From Streptomyces eurocidicus (GTDB lineage: Bacteria > Actinomycetota > Actinomycetes > Streptomycetales > Streptomycetaceae): a stretch of 64,000 bases of DNA. The stretch is from positions 124,001-188,000 of the forward strand of contig NZ_LGUI01000012.1 in the NCBI RefSeq assembly GCF_002891295.1. Reading direction: 5' to 3'. Position numbers and translations under genes: made by a program. Shown piece by piece: positions 51,998-60,940 of this stretch (within the stretch, counting starts at the first letter, position 1; each line of letters starts with the position of its first letter). The notes beneath the pieces were generated by a model. It saw only the letters and a list, made by a program, of their open reading frames with translations, made no database searches and was not told the origin of the DNA.

Positions 51998-52814
51998 GGG
52001 GTCCGGGCCCCGGCCCCGCGGAGTGGCCCGCCCCCGGGGCCGGTACGCCGTCGAAGGCGTCGGGCTGCCGCAGCGAGGACATCCGGCCGAACGGCCAGCC
52101 GATCCAGTCGACCCGTCCGATCACCTTGCCGACCGGGACCGTGCCCCCACCCGGCTCGCCGAGGTGGTCACGCGAGTCCCGGGAGTCGCCGCGATGGTCG
52201 CCCATCACCCACAGCCGCCCCTGCGGCACCACGATGTCGAAGGGCACCTCCGAGGGCTCGTCGCCCGGATGGAGGTAGTCCTCGCTCACCGGCCGGCCGT
52301 TGACCATGAGCCTGCCCCGCGCGTCACAACAGGTGACCCGGTCGCCGCCCACGCCCACGACCCGTTTGACGTAGTCGGTCTGCGCCGGGCGCATGAGGCC
52401 GACGGACGATGCGCCCTTACGGACCAACGCCGCCACCGGGTTCTCGACGGGCGCCTCCTGGACGAAGGAGCCCCGGCCGTCGAAAACCACCACGTCACCG
52501 CGGAGCGGCTCGTCCCCGAAGCGGTAGGCGAGCTTGTTGACCAGCACCCGGTCCCCGATCCGCAGCGTGTTCTCCATCGAGCCGCTGGGGATCAGGAAGG
52601 GCTGGACGACGAAGTTGCTCAGCAGGAGCAGGAAGACCAGGCAGGCCGTGAGCAGCAGGCCCGCCCGGCGCATCGCACCGCCGCCCCTGAGCCAGGCCCC
52701 GGCGGCGCGCGCCGCGGAACCCGGGGAAAAACGCGAGGAGCGCGACCCCCGCTCCTCCCCCGCAACGGGTTCTGGAGAGTGGTCGCGCTCCGAAAGCTGT
52801 ACGTCGGTGTCCAT
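51990..52814 (-). CDS. sipW: type I signal peptidase (first of the cluster)
   Basis: 274 residues with one N-terminal membrane helix. Ser is in IPSGSM, Lys in YVKRVVGVGGD, and MGDHRGDSRDSR is box E. It lacks the C-terminal helix seen in sipY and sipZ. Its stop overlaps the sipX start by 8 bp. The enzymes remove signal peptides from secreted proteins on the outer membrane face. Confidence 0.88.
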   Translation of the reverse strand: MDTDVQLSERDHSPEPVAGEERGSRSSRFSPGSAARAAGAWLRGGGAMRRAGLLLTACLVFLLLLSNFVVQPFLIPSGSMENTLRIGDRVLVNKLAYRFGDEPLRGDVVVFDGRGSFVQEAPVENPVAALVRKGASSVGLMRPAQTDYVKRVVGVGGDRVTCCDARGRLMVNGRPVSEDYLHPGDEPSEVPFDIVVPQGRLWVMGDHRGDSRDSRDHLGEPGGGTVPVGKVIGRVDWIGWPFGRMSSLRQPDAFDGVPAPGAGHSAGPGPGPHG

Positions 52815-52865
52815 CGAGCCGAAAGCCTATCCGGCCCCGGCCGGGCCCGGACTCCGACCTCAGGC

Positions 52866-53213
52866 TCAGTTGTCGCGCTTCTCCTTGATCTTCGCGGCCT
52901 TGCCGCGCAGCTCACGGAGGTAGTACAGCTTGGCGCGACGGACGTCACCGCGGGTCACGAGCTCGATCTTCTCGACGATCGGGGTGTGCACCGGGAAGGT
53001 ACGCTCCACGCCGACGGAGAAGGAGACCTTGCGGACCGTGAAGGTCTCGCGCACGCCGTCGCCCTGGCGGCGGATGACGACACCCTTGAACTGCTGCACA
53101 CGGGAGCGGTTGCCCTCGATGACGCGAACGTGGACGTTCACGGTGTCGCCGGGGCGGAAGGACGGGACATCGGTGCGCAGCGAAGCGGCGTCGACGTTGT
53201 CGAGAAGGTTCAT
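52866..53213 (-). CDS. rplS: 50S ribosomal protein L19
   Basis: 115 residues, family-standard. FRPGDTVNVHVRVIEG, RVQQFKGVVI and the C-terminal RRAKLYYLRELRGKAAKI are L19 hallmarks. It closes the rpsP-khpA-rimM-trmD-rplS series, with a 132-bp spacer from trmD. Confidence 0.97.
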   Translation of the reverse strand: MNLLDNVDAASLRTDVPSFRPGDTVNVHVRVIEGNRSRVQQFKGVVIRRQGDGVRETFTVRKVSFSVGVERTFPVHTPIVEKIELVTRGDVRRAKLYYLRELRGKAAKIKEKRDN

Positions 53214-53345
53214 GACCGTCTGCTCTCCTCGCTGATGCCACAGGTCATCAGCGGAAAATCGAAATGATGATGGGGGTCGTGCGTTGCACCGGGCGGACGT
53301 CGTTCCCCCTGTGGCAGGGGCGCGCGCCGGGCGCAAGGCAACGGC

Positions 53346-54161
53346 TTATTCTTCCACGTCCGGGGCCACTCGCCAAAATCGGCCGTCGGGGCCCGGGCCC
53401 CAGCCCAGGATCGAGAGCATCTCGCGGTCCTTCTTGTCGAAGACCGCCGGGTCCGCGCGCTCGATCAGGTCGGGCCGGTTCGCGACCGTACGCCGGAACG
53501 CCTCGTCGCGGCGCCACCGGGCGATCTTGCCGTGGTGGCCGCTGAGCAGGACGTCCGGGATGCCCCGGCCGCGCCACTCCGGGGGCTTGGTGTAGACCGG
53601 GCCCTCCAGCAGATCGGCCATGGCGCCGGGCGCGAAGGAGTCGTCGCGGTGCGACTCGGCGTTGCCGAGGACGCCGGGCAGCAGCCGGGCGATGGCCTCG
53701 ACCATGACCAGCACCGGGGCCTCGCCGCCGGCCAGGACGTAGTCGCCGATGGAGACCTCGCGGACGTCGGCCCGGTCGCCGTACTCCTCGATGACGCGGC
53801 GGTCGATGCCCTCGTAGCGGGCGGGTGTGAAGACCAGCCACGGCTTCTCGGACAGCTCGACGGCGAGCGCCTGGGTGAACGGCCGGCCGCTGGGCGTGGG
53901 CACGACGATGACGGGCTTGTCGTCGCCGGTCCCGGACTCGATGACCGCGTCCAGCGCCTCGCCCCAGGGCTCGGGCTTCATCACCATGCCGGGGCCGCCG
54001 CCGTACGGCGTGTCATCGACGGTGTTGTGCTTGTCGTGGGTCCATTCCCGCAGGTCGTGGATGCGCACATCCAGCCGGCCGCGGGCGCGCGCCTTGCCCA
54101 CGAGGGAGACGTTCAGCGGCTCCAGGTACTCCGGGAAGATCGTGACGACGTCGAGTCGCAT
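53346..54161 (-). CDS. trmD: tRNA (guanine-N1)-methyltransferase TrmD
   Basis: 271 residues of the SPOUT class. MRLDVVTIFPEYLEPL, DDTPYGGGPGMVMKPEP, the trefoil-knot region around GDYVLAGGE and HRDDSF are diagnostic. It makes m1G37 in tRNA and prevents frameshifting. The start is coupled to the rimM stop (ATGA). Confidence 0.96.
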   Translation of the reverse strand: MRLDVVTIFPEYLEPLNVSLVGKARARGRLDVRIHDLREWTHDKHNTVDDTPYGGGPGMVMKPEPWGEALDAVIESGTGDDKPVIVVPTPSGRPFTQALAVELSEKPWLVFTPARYEGIDRRVIEEYGDRADVREVSIGDYVLAGGEAPVLVMVEAIARLLPGVLGNAESHRDDSFAPGAMADLLEGPVYTKPPEWRGRGIPDVLLSGHHGKIARWRRDEAFRRTVANRPDLIERADPAVFDKKDREMLSILGWGPGPDGRFWRVAPDVEE

Positions 54162-54757
54162 CAGACGTCACCCTTCGCGTCGCCGGACTCACCGGTCACG
54201 TCGGTCTCGGCACCCTCGGCCTCACGCGCGCTCGCGACGACGGCCTCGGAGCTGTCGATCAGACCGGGCGGCGGGTCGATGACCGCCCGCTGCTCCTCCA
54301 GGTCGATCTCCGTGACGATCTCGCCGACGAAGGGGATCATCACCTCGCCGCCGTCCGGGCGCTCCACGATGAACAGGTCCTGCGCGGGCAGGTGCGCGAT
54401 CTCCGTGATCCGGCCGATCTCCTCGCCGTCGACGGTGACGACGTCCAGGTCGATCAGCTGGTGATCGTAGAACTCCTCGGGGTCCTCGGGACCCTCCTCG
54501 GGGTCGACCTCGGCGATCAGGAGGATGTTGCGCAGCGCCTCGGCGGCCGTGCGGTCCTTGACGCCCGCGAAGCGCAGCAGCAGCCGGCCGCTGTGCACCC
54601 GGCCGGTCTCGATGGTCAGCGGACCCGCGCCGGCGGGGTCCGTGGCCAGGACGGCGCCGGGGCCGAGCCGGAGCTCGGGCTCGTCCGTACGCACCTCGAT
54701 GCTGACCTCGCCCTTGATCCCATGGGCACGGCCGATCCTGCCGACGACAAGCTGCAC
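54161..54757 (-). CDS. rimM: ribosome maturation factor RimM
   Basis: 198 residues. VVGRIGRAHGIKGEVSI and the PRC-barrel part (FYDHQLIDLDV, PFVGEIVTEID) are typical. It assists 30S maturation near S19. GTG 54757 follows AGAGG by 8 bases. A ~30-residue acidic C-terminal tail is extra. Confidence 0.95.
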   Translation of the reverse strand: MQLVVGRIGRAHGIKGEVSIEVRTDEPELRLGPGAVLATDPAGAGPLTIETGRVHSGRLLLRFAGVKDRTAAEALRNILLIAEVDPEEGPEDPEEFYDHQLIDLDVVTVDGEEIGRITEIAHLPAQDLFIVERPDGGEVMIPFVGEIVTEIDLEEQRAVIDPPPGLIDSSEAVVASAREAEGAETDVTGESGDAKGDV

Positions 54758-54792
54758 TTTCTGTACCTCTGCTTTTCCGTACGAACGCGACA

Positions 54793-54828
54793 ACGGGCCG
54801 GGAAGGGCCGTGGCCCTTCCCGGCCCGT
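54793..54828 (-). terminator. perfect 17-bp hairpin between khpA and rimM
   Basis: Arms 54793-54809 and 54812-54828 are exact complements around GT (the terminal pairs would open to form a loop). It lies inside a normally cotranscribed series, so it may attenuate rimM-trmD-rplS or mark RNA processing. Confidence 0.7.
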
Positions 54829-54847
54829 GCCGGTGCTCAATCGCTTC

Positions 54848-55087
54848 TCAGCGGACCTGGTCGACGTCGACGAGGTCGACGCGGATGCCACGGCCGCCGA
54901 TGGCGCCCACGACGGTGCGCAGTGCGCGTGCGGTGCGGCCGTTACGACCGATCACCTTGCCGAGGTCGTCGGGGTGGACCCGGACCTCCAGCACACGCCC
55001 GCGCCGCAGGTTGCGGGATGCGACCTGCACTTCGTCGGGGTTGTCGACGATGCCCTTTACGAGGTGCTCAAGGGCCTCCTCGAGCAT
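54848..55087 (-). CDS. khpA: KH-domain RNA-binding protein KhpA
   Basis: 79 residues, one KH domain with the GxxG loop GRNG in GKVIGRNGRTARALRTVV. It is a small global RNA-binding protein normally found between rpsP and rimM, as here. It starts 2 bp after the rpsP stop region. Confidence 0.93.
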   Translation of the reverse strand: MLEEALEHLVKGIVDNPDEVQVASRNLRRGRVLEVRVHPDDLGKVIGRNGRTARALRTVVGAIGGRGIRVDLVDVDQVR

Positions 55088-55089
55088 CC

Positions 55090-55530
55090 TCAGGCCTCGG
55101 TCGACTCAGCGGACTCGGCCGCGGCGGCCTCGTCCTTCTTCTCCGACTTCTTGGCCTTCGGGGTGATGGCCTCACCCTTCGCGGCGCCGGCCTCGAGACC
55201 CTTGGTGAACTCGTCGAACGCGCGACGCTTGTCCTCCTTGGTCGCGGGGAGGAGCATCGGGGCCGGGGCCGGCAGACCCTTGAACTTCTGCCAGTCGCCG
55301 GTGACCTTGAGGATGGCCATGACGGGCTCGGTCGGCTGCGCGCCGACGCTCAGCCAGTACTGGGCACGCTCGGAGTCGACCTCGATGCGCGAGGGGTTCT
55401 GCACCGGGTGGTACAGACCGATCTCCTCGATGGCCCGGCCGTCACGGCGGGTACGGGAGTCGGCGACGACGATGCGGTAGTGAGGCGAACGGATCTTGCC
55501 CAGACGCTTCAGCTTGATCTTGACTGCCAC
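55090..55530 (-). CDS. rpsP: 30S ribosomal protein S16
   Basis: 146 residues. VKIKLKRLGKIRSPHYRIVVADSR and GLYHPVQNPSRIEVDSERA define S16; the C terminus is extended by ~45 Lys/Glu/Ala residues as in other actinobacteria. GTG 55530 follows AGGAG by 11 bases. Confidence 0.96.
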   Translation of the reverse strand: MAVKIKLKRLGKIRSPHYRIVVADSRTRRDGRAIEEIGLYHPVQNPSRIEVDSERAQYWLSVGAQPTEPVMAILKVTGDWQKFKGLPAPAPMLLPATKEDKRRAFDEFTKGLEAGAAKGEAITPKAKKSEKKDEAAAAESAESTEA

Positions 55531-55687
55531 TGGAGTGGTGTCTCCTGGTCTTGACGTGGTTGGGCACAACGGGATGCCACGTGGGGTTGCGGCACTCGGA
55601 GTGCCCGAATGGACGCGTCAGCCGGAGGAGAGAGGGGTCCTATGCGACTGTCGAGTACAGCGACCCATTGTGCCATACCGCTCCAGG

Positions 55688-56281
55688 TCAGCCGACCGAG
55701 ACCGCCTCGGGGATCCGGAAAGGCTGACCGCACCCACCGCACATGATCGGCGCCTGTGCGAGCACGGAGGGCACGACCCGAACATTTCGGCCGCAGTCGC
55801 ACACCGCCTTGACGCGCACCCCTCCGCCGGACGAGCCGTGTCGCGCGGCCGGACCGCGGAAGGTGCGCGAGGTGTCCACCGCCGTGGTGGCGACCGTGTG
55901 CGCCTTCAGGGCCCGCTGCAGTCTGTCGATGGTCGAGCGGTAGCGCTTGCGCGCCTCCGGATTGAGTACGACCAGCGAGAAGCCGCTGCTGGGATGCGGC
56001 TCCTCGCTGTGGTCGAGCCCCAGCTCCTCGGCGATCGCCAGGAACCGGCGATTGTGGTAGCGGCCGGCTCGCGAGGTGTCACGGACACCGCGGGCGGCCG
56101 CGATGCCGTGCACTGCCTCGTGCAGCAGCCGTTCGAAGGAGAGCTCGGCGCCGCATGCGGACGACGACTCCCCGATCAAGGATTCGGGCGCGGCAAGATC
56201 CGGCAGCTCGGGGTGGTACCGCTGAATGTCGGCCCACGCCTGCGCCAGCTCTGCGGCGAGAACAGGTGGTGTCGTGCTCAC
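55688..56281 (-). CDS. SprT-like zinc metalloprotease-like protein with zinc ribbon
   Basis: 197 residues. LLHEAVHGI supplies the HExxH zinc motif, followed by DTSRAGRYHNRRFLAIAEELGL, a segment typical of SprT-like proteins, where the Tyr-His helps bind metal. The C terminus carries CDC...CGGC, a zinc ribbon. SprT-like proteins are related to Spartan proteases acting on DNA-protein crosslinks; activity here is untested. GTG 56281 has no strong ribosome binding site. Confidence 0.7.
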   Translation of the reverse strand: MSTTPPVLAAELAQAWADIQRYHPELPDLAAPESLIGESSSACGAELSFERLLHEAVHGIAAARGVRDTSRAGRYHNRRFLAIAEELGLDHSEEPHPSSGFSLVVLNPEARKRYRSTIDRLQRALKAHTVATTAVDTSRTFRGPAARHGSSGGGVRVKAVCDCGRNVRVVPSVLAQAPIMCGGCGQPFRIPEAVSVG

Positions 56282-56503
56282 GTCGTGACAACGAGCAGAG
56301 GTGGCCCGGTGTTCCGATACCGGGCCATCCCAAATATTTTGCACGTACCAGTCAGTTTCATGCTCATGCGTCGCGACGAGGGCGGGTGCGCAGATCTGTG
56401 GAGAACCCGCGCACCCGTTCGCAAGCCGGGACGTACTGACTCCTCGGTAAGCGCGCATCACGGGGGCGTACCGGAAGGAGCGCCCCCGCGCGCGGCGGCT
56501 ACG

Positions 56504-57919
56504 TCAGTAGGCGCGGGCCACGATGGCGATCGTGCCCGGAGCGTCGTCCGCGTCCGGCACGGAGCCGTCCTCGCCGACCAGGCAGCGCACCGACACGGCC
56601 TGCTCGGCCAGCTTGGCCTCGCCCTCCGGACCGAGGTCGGCCCACGGGATGCGCGCCCAGCCACCGGCCACGGCGGCCTCGGCGGCCTCCTCGATGGTCG
56701 CCACGTCGGTCGTACGGGCCTCACGGCGCTCGCGGGACTCCGCCAGCAGCGTGGCCTGGTCCTCCTCCAGGACCTTCGGCAGCAGCGCGACGAGCTCGTC
56801 GAGGCGGACGGGCGCCTTGCCGCCGGGGATCCGGCGGGCCAGCATCGCGGTGCCGTTCTCCAGGTCGCGCGGACCGACCTCGATGCGCACCGGTACGCCC
56901 TTGAGCTCCCAGTCCACGGCGCGGCGGCCGAAGGGGGTGTCCGTGCGGTCGTCGACCTGCACGCGGATGCCGGCGGCCTTGAGCTGGTCGCCGATCTCGC
57001 GGACCTTGGCGATCACCGCGTCGTCACCCTTGATCGCGAGGACGACGGCCTGGACCGAGGCGAGACGCGGCGGGACCCGCAGGCCGCTGTCGTCGCCGTG
57101 GGACATGATCAGACCGCCGACCATGCGGGTCGAGACGCCCCAGGAGGTCTGCCAGACCATCTCCTGCTGCCCGTCCTTCGACAGGTAGGAGGTGTTGAAC
57201 GCCTTGGCGAAGTTCTGGCCCAGCTCGTGGCTGGTGCCCATCTGCAGGGCCTTGCCGTCGCCCATCATGCCCTCGAGGGTGAGGGTGTTGATGGCGCCCG
57301 CGAAGCGCTCCTTGGCCGTCTTGCGGCCCAGGACGACATCGATGCCCAGGACGTTGACCATGAAGTCGTAGTAGACGTCGCGGTGGATCCGGGCGGCGTA
57401 GTCGCGCGCGTCCTCGTAGGTGGCGTGGGCGGTGTGACCCTCCTGCCAGAGGAACTCGCTGGTGCGCAGGAAGACGCGCGGGCGCATCTCCCAACGGACC
57501 ACATTGGCCCACTGATTGATCAGCAGGGGCAGGTCGCGGTAGCTCTGCACCCACTTGGAGAAGTACTCGTTGATGATCGTCTCGGAGGTGGGCCGGACGA
57601 CGACCGGCTCGTCCAGCTCCTTGCCGCCGCCGTGCGTGACGACCGCGAGCTCGGGGGCGAAGCCCTCGACGTGCTCGGCCTCCCGCGTCAGGTAGGACTG
57701 CGGGATGAAGAGGGGGAAGTACGCGTTGGAGGCGCCCGCGTCCTTGATGCGCGCGTCCATCTCCTGCTGCATGCGCTCCCAGAGCCCGTACCCGTACGGG
57801 CGGATGACCATGGTGCCGCGCACCGGGCCGTTGTCGGCCAGCTCGGCCTTGTTGATCAAGTCCTGGTACCAGCGCGGGAAGTCGTCCGCCTGGGGGGTGA
57901 GAATGGGAGCCTTTGCCAT
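56504..57919 (-). CDS. proS: prolyl-tRNA synthetase, archaeal/eukaryotic-like (type 3)
   Basis: 471 residues, class II synthetase. The conserved class II motifs are seen in RGTMVIRPYGYGLWE, VVRPTSETI, WEMRPRVFLRTSEFLWQEGHTAH and SHGDDSGLRVPPRLA. It lacks the ~180-residue editing insertion of typical bacterial ProRS and has the C-terminal zinc-like extension of type 3 enzymes ending in Tyr. It charges tRNA-Pro. Many streptomycetes may also carry a bacterial-type copy elsewhere, which cannot be checked here. Confidence 0.92.
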   Translation of the reverse strand: MAKAPILTPQADDFPRWYQDLINKAELADNGPVRGTMVIRPYGYGLWERMQQEMDARIKDAGASNAYFPLFIPQSYLTREAEHVEGFAPELAVVTHGGGKELDEPVVVRPTSETIINEYFSKWVQSYRDLPLLINQWANVVRWEMRPRVFLRTSEFLWQEGHTAHATYEDARDYAARIHRDVYYDFMVNVLGIDVVLGRKTAKERFAGAINTLTLEGMMGDGKALQMGTSHELGQNFAKAFNTSYLSKDGQQEMVWQTSWGVSTRMVGGLIMSHGDDSGLRVPPRLASVQAVVLAIKGDDAVIAKVREIGDQLKAAGIRVQVDDRTDTPFGRRAVDWELKGVPVRIEVGPRDLENGTAMLARRIPGGKAPVRLDELVALLPKVLEEDQATLLAESRERREARTTDVATIEEAAEAAVAGGWARIPWADLGPEGEAKLAEQAVSVRCLVGEDGSVPDADDAPGTIAIVARAY

Positions 57920-58209
57920 GGTGCGAATGGTACGGGGCCGATCCGTCCGAGCGTGAATCCCCTCCTCGCCGGCCCTCGCGGCGGACCGCCCGCCGGGGTG
58001 CGCGCCACCCCCGGCTTCCCGTGCGCGGGCACGCGGCACATGCCATCGTGGGCATACGGGCAGTGTTCTCGCGCCACCCTCTGGACTCGGGGACGGAAGC
58101 GGAGTTCTCTGGCAATACGGGGGTGCTTCACAGCAGCGCGCACGGCAGCACATGGGGGCGGGGCAGATTCGGGCACGCACACGTCTCTCGGCGGATTGGG
58201 GCGCTTTCG

Positions 58210-59055
58210 ATGACACCAACGCTCGTGCGGCGGCACCTGCCGTCCTCTTCGTCGCCCGGGTCCATGACCCGGGCCCGCGACTGGGCGGAGATCCAGGAAC
58301 GGATGCTGGTGCCGCTCTACGAAGCGGTGTACGAACGGCTGGAGGTCGGGGCCGGCACCCGGCTGCTCAGCCTGGGCTGCGGTTCCGGACTGGCCCTCCT
58401 GATGGCGGCGGGCCGGGGCGCCTCGGTCCGCGGGGTCGACACCGACGGACGGCGCCTGGCCCTGGCCCGTGAGCGCCTGCTGCCGGAGGACGCCCGCGAG
58501 GACGGCGCGCACCTGGGGCACGGCGGCCCGGAGTCCGTCGTGGACCCCGGCGGTACGGCCTTCAACCTCATCACCGCCTTCGACCCGCTGTACTGCGCGG
58601 GCGGCAGCGCCCGGGGCATGGCCGGGGCGCTCGCCCGGGCGGCCGGCCTCGCCGAGCACGGCGCCCCGGTCGTCCTGGCCGGCTGGGGCCCCCAGGAGCG
58701 CTGCGCGGCCTCCGGAGCGCTCAGGGTCGCGGCCCGGCTCGCGGACCCCATGTGCGCCCCCGCCCGCTGGCGCCCGAGCGGGCGCGACGACCTGGAGGAG
58801 CTCGCCCAGCGGGCGGGGCTGCGCCCCGACGGCTCGGGCCGGGTGGCGTGCCCGTACGGCTACGCCGACATGGGCAGCGCGGTGCGCGGCATGCTCTCCA
58901 CGGGCGCGTTCGACGCGGCGGCACGGGCCACGGACGAGGAGCAGGTCACCAAGGAGCTGACCGAGGCGCTCCATCCTTACCTGCGTCGTGACGGCACGGT
59001 CTGGATGCCCAATGTCTTCCGCTATCTGATAGCCCGGGTCCAGCGCACGCCGTAA
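58210..59055 (+). CDS. SAM-dependent methyltransferase-like protein
   Basis: 281 residues. Motif I LLSLGCGSGLALLMA and GVDTDGRRLALA indicate a class I Rossmann methyltransferase; the C-terminal part is Arg/Ala-rich with GYADMGSAVRGML, as in UbiE-like proteins. Acceptor unknown. ATG 58210 has no strong ribosome binding site, so the start is uncertain. Divergent from proS and convergent with ffh. Confidence 0.75.
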   Translation: MTPTLVRRHLPSSSSPGSMTRARDWAEIQERMLVPLYEAVYERLEVGAGTRLLSLGCGSGLALLMAAGRGASVRGVDTDGRRLALARERLLPEDAREDGAHLGHGGPESVVDPGGTAFNLITAFDPLYCAGGSARGMAGALARAAGLAEHGAPVVLAGWGPQERCAASGALRVAARLADPMCAPARWRPSGRDDLEELAQRAGLRPDGSGRVACPYGYADMGSAVRGMLSTGAFDAAARATDEEQVTKELTEALHPYLRRDGTVWMPNVFRYLIARVQRTP

Positions 59056-59111
59056 GGACGCGCGCGAGCCTTACGGCGCGAGGGGACGCGCGCCGGGCCG
59101 CCGCGCCGTAT

Positions 59112-59151
59112 GCCGGAAGCCCCTCGCGGTCCACCGCGAGGGGCTTCCGGC
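59112..59151. terminator. perfect 18-bp bidirectional terminator
   Basis: Arms 59112-59129 and 59134-59151 are exact complements around TCCA, between the convergent methyltransferase and ffh genes. Confidence 0.9.
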
Positions 59152-59163
59152 TGTCCGTAAGGA

Positions 59164-60711
59164 TCAGCCCATGAACTTCTTGAACTCGTCCGGCAGTTCG
59201 AAGTTCTGCGCGGCCTGGCCGCCCTGCGGCAGACCCAGCGGGTTGTCCGCCTGCTGCTCGCGGCGCGCGGCCGCGGCCTGCTCCTCGGCCTTGCGCTTCA
59301 TCGGGTTGCCGCTCTGGCGCTTGCCCTTGGCCTGCTTGACCTGCTTCTTCTTACGGGCCGCGCCGCCACCCATGCCCGGCATGCCGGGCATCCCGGGCAT
59401 GCCGCCGCCCTGGGCCATGCGCGACATCATCTTGCGGGCGTCGAAGAAGCGCTCCACCAGGTTCTTCACGGCGCTGACGTCCACGCCGGAGCCCTTGGCG
59501 ATACGGGCGCGACGGGAGCCGTTGATGATCGTCGGGTCCTGGCGCTCGGCCGGGGTCATCGACTTGATGATCGCGGCGGTGCGGTCGACGTCGCGCTCGT
59601 CGAGGTTGTTGATCTGGTCCTTGATCTGGCCCATGCCGGGCAGCATCCCGAGCAGCTTGCTGATGCTGCCCATCTTGCGGACCTGCTCCATCTGGGACAG
59701 GAAGTCGTCGAGCGTGAACTCCTTCGGCCCCTTCGCCAGCTTGGCCGCCATCTTCTCGGCCTCGTCCTGGCTGAAGGTCTGCTCGGCCTTCTCGATGAGG
59801 CTGAGCATGTCGCCCATGCCGAGGATGCGGGACGCCATGCGGTCCGGGTGGAACGCGTCGAAGTCGTCCAGCTTCTCGCCGTTGGAGGCGAACATGACCT
59901 GCTTGCCGGTCACGTGCGCGACCGACAGGGCGGCACCGCCGCGGGCGTCGCCGTCGAGCTTGGAGAGGACCACGCCGTCGAAGCCGACGCCGTCGCGGAA
60001 CGCCTCGGCGGTGTTGACGGCGTCCTGACCGATCATCGCGTCGACGACGAACAGGACCTCGTCCGGGCTGACGGCGTCGCGGATGTCCGCGGCCTGCTGC
60101 ATCAGCTCCTGGTCGATGCCGAGGCGGCCGGCGGTGTCGACGATCACGACGTCGTGCTGCTTGGCCCGGGCGAACTCGATGGAGTCCTTGGCGACCTGCA
60201 CCGGGTCACCGACGCCGTTGCCCGGCTCCGGAGCGTAGATCGCGACACCGGCGCGCTCGGCGACGACCGCGAGCTGGTTGACGGCGTTGGGGCGCTGGAG
60301 GTCACAGGCGACGAGCAGCGGGGCGTGGCCCTGGCCCTTGAGCCAGTGGCCGAGCTTTCCGGCCAGCGTCGTCTTACCGGCACCCTGGAGACCGGCGAGC
60401 ATGATGACGGTCGGCGCGGTCTTGGCGAAGCGCAGGCGCCGGGTCTCGCCGCCGAGGATGCCGATGAGCTCCTCGTTGACGATCTTGATGACCTGCTGGG
60501 CGGGGTTGAGCGCCTGGGAGACCTCGGCGCCGGCGGCCCGCTCCTTGACCTGACGGATGAAGGAGCGGACGACGGGGAGCGCCACATCCGCCTCAAGGAG
60601 GGCGATACGGATTTCGCGCGCCGTGGCGTCGATGTCCGCCTCGCTCAAGCGGCCTTTGCCCCTGAGAGATTTGAAAGTCGCTGCAAGGCGGTCGGAGAGG
60701 GTATCGAACAC
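59164..60711 (-). CDS. ffh: signal recognition particle protein Ffh
   Basis: 515 residues. NG domain: GLQGAGKTTLAGKLG (G1), VDTAGRLGID (G3), LSKLDGDARGG (G4). The C-terminal M domain is Met-rich with four MPGM-type repeats, then a Lys/Arg/Gln-rich tail. It binds 4.5S RNA and signal sequences and docks to FtsY. GTG 60711 is the start. Confidence 0.97.
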   Translation of the reverse strand: MFDTLSDRLAATFKSLRGKGRLSEADIDATAREIRIALLEADVALPVVRSFIRQVKERAAGAEVSQALNPAQQVIKIVNEELIGILGGETRRLRFAKTAPTVIMLAGLQGAGKTTLAGKLGHWLKGQGHAPLLVACDLQRPNAVNQLAVVAERAGVAIYAPEPGNGVGDPVQVAKDSIEFARAKQHDVVIVDTAGRLGIDQELMQQAADIRDAVSPDEVLFVVDAMIGQDAVNTAEAFRDGVGFDGVVLSKLDGDARGGAALSVAHVTGKQVMFASNGEKLDDFDAFHPDRMASRILGMGDMLSLIEKAEQTFSQDEAEKMAAKLAKGPKEFTLDDFLSQMEQVRKMGSISKLLGMLPGMGQIKDQINNLDERDVDRTAAIIKSMTPAERQDPTIINGSRRARIAKGSGVDVSAVKNLVERFFDARKMMSRMAQGGGMPGMPGMPGMGGGAARKKKQVKQAKGKRQSGNPMKRKAEEQAAAARREQQADNPLGLPQGGQAAQNFELPDEFKKFMG

Positions 60712-60784
60712 GGTGCTCGTCGGTCCTCGGGGTCAGGGGGCAGGGGCAATCGCCCTCAAGGGTATCCGGCCGTACAAGCTAAGT

Positions 60785-60816
60785 GTCCTCGCCTGCCGAA
60801 AACGACAGGCGAGGAC
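60785..60816 (-). terminator. hairpin downstream of glnD
   Basis: GTCCTCGCCTG (60785-60795) and CAGGCGAGGAC (60806-60816) pair exactly around a 10-base loop. It adjoins the first CRISPR-like repeat and probably ends glnD transcription before ffh. Confidence 0.75.
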
Positions 60817-60904
60817 GGTACCCCCGCCTACGCGGGGAGCAGACCTCCGCGCCGACAGCCCGGTCCTTGACCTGTGGGTCACCCCCGCCTGCGCGGGGAA
60901 GCAC
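60817..60904. CRISPR. two-repeat type I-E CRISPR remnant
   Basis: Two 28-base repeats, 60817-60844 and 60877-60904, share the ACCCCCGCCT-CGCGGGGA core seen in actinobacterial type I-E repeats and are separated by exactly 32 bases (60845-60876), the standard type I-E spacer length. The core recurs at a 61-bp period. The repeats differ at several positions, and a possible third degenerate copy (GGTCACGCCCC, from 60931) runs into the glnD 3' end. No cas genes lie in the window, so this looks like a decayed or orphan array. Confidence 0.65.
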
Positions 60905-60940
60905 CATGCTCAACGCCGTCTCGCGCCGCTGGTCACGCCC

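Noticed and set aside
49038..52814. Signal peptidases as a recent local amplification
   Set aside because: The four proteins are divergent in length and sequence, matching the long-standing streptomycete sipWXYZ cluster.
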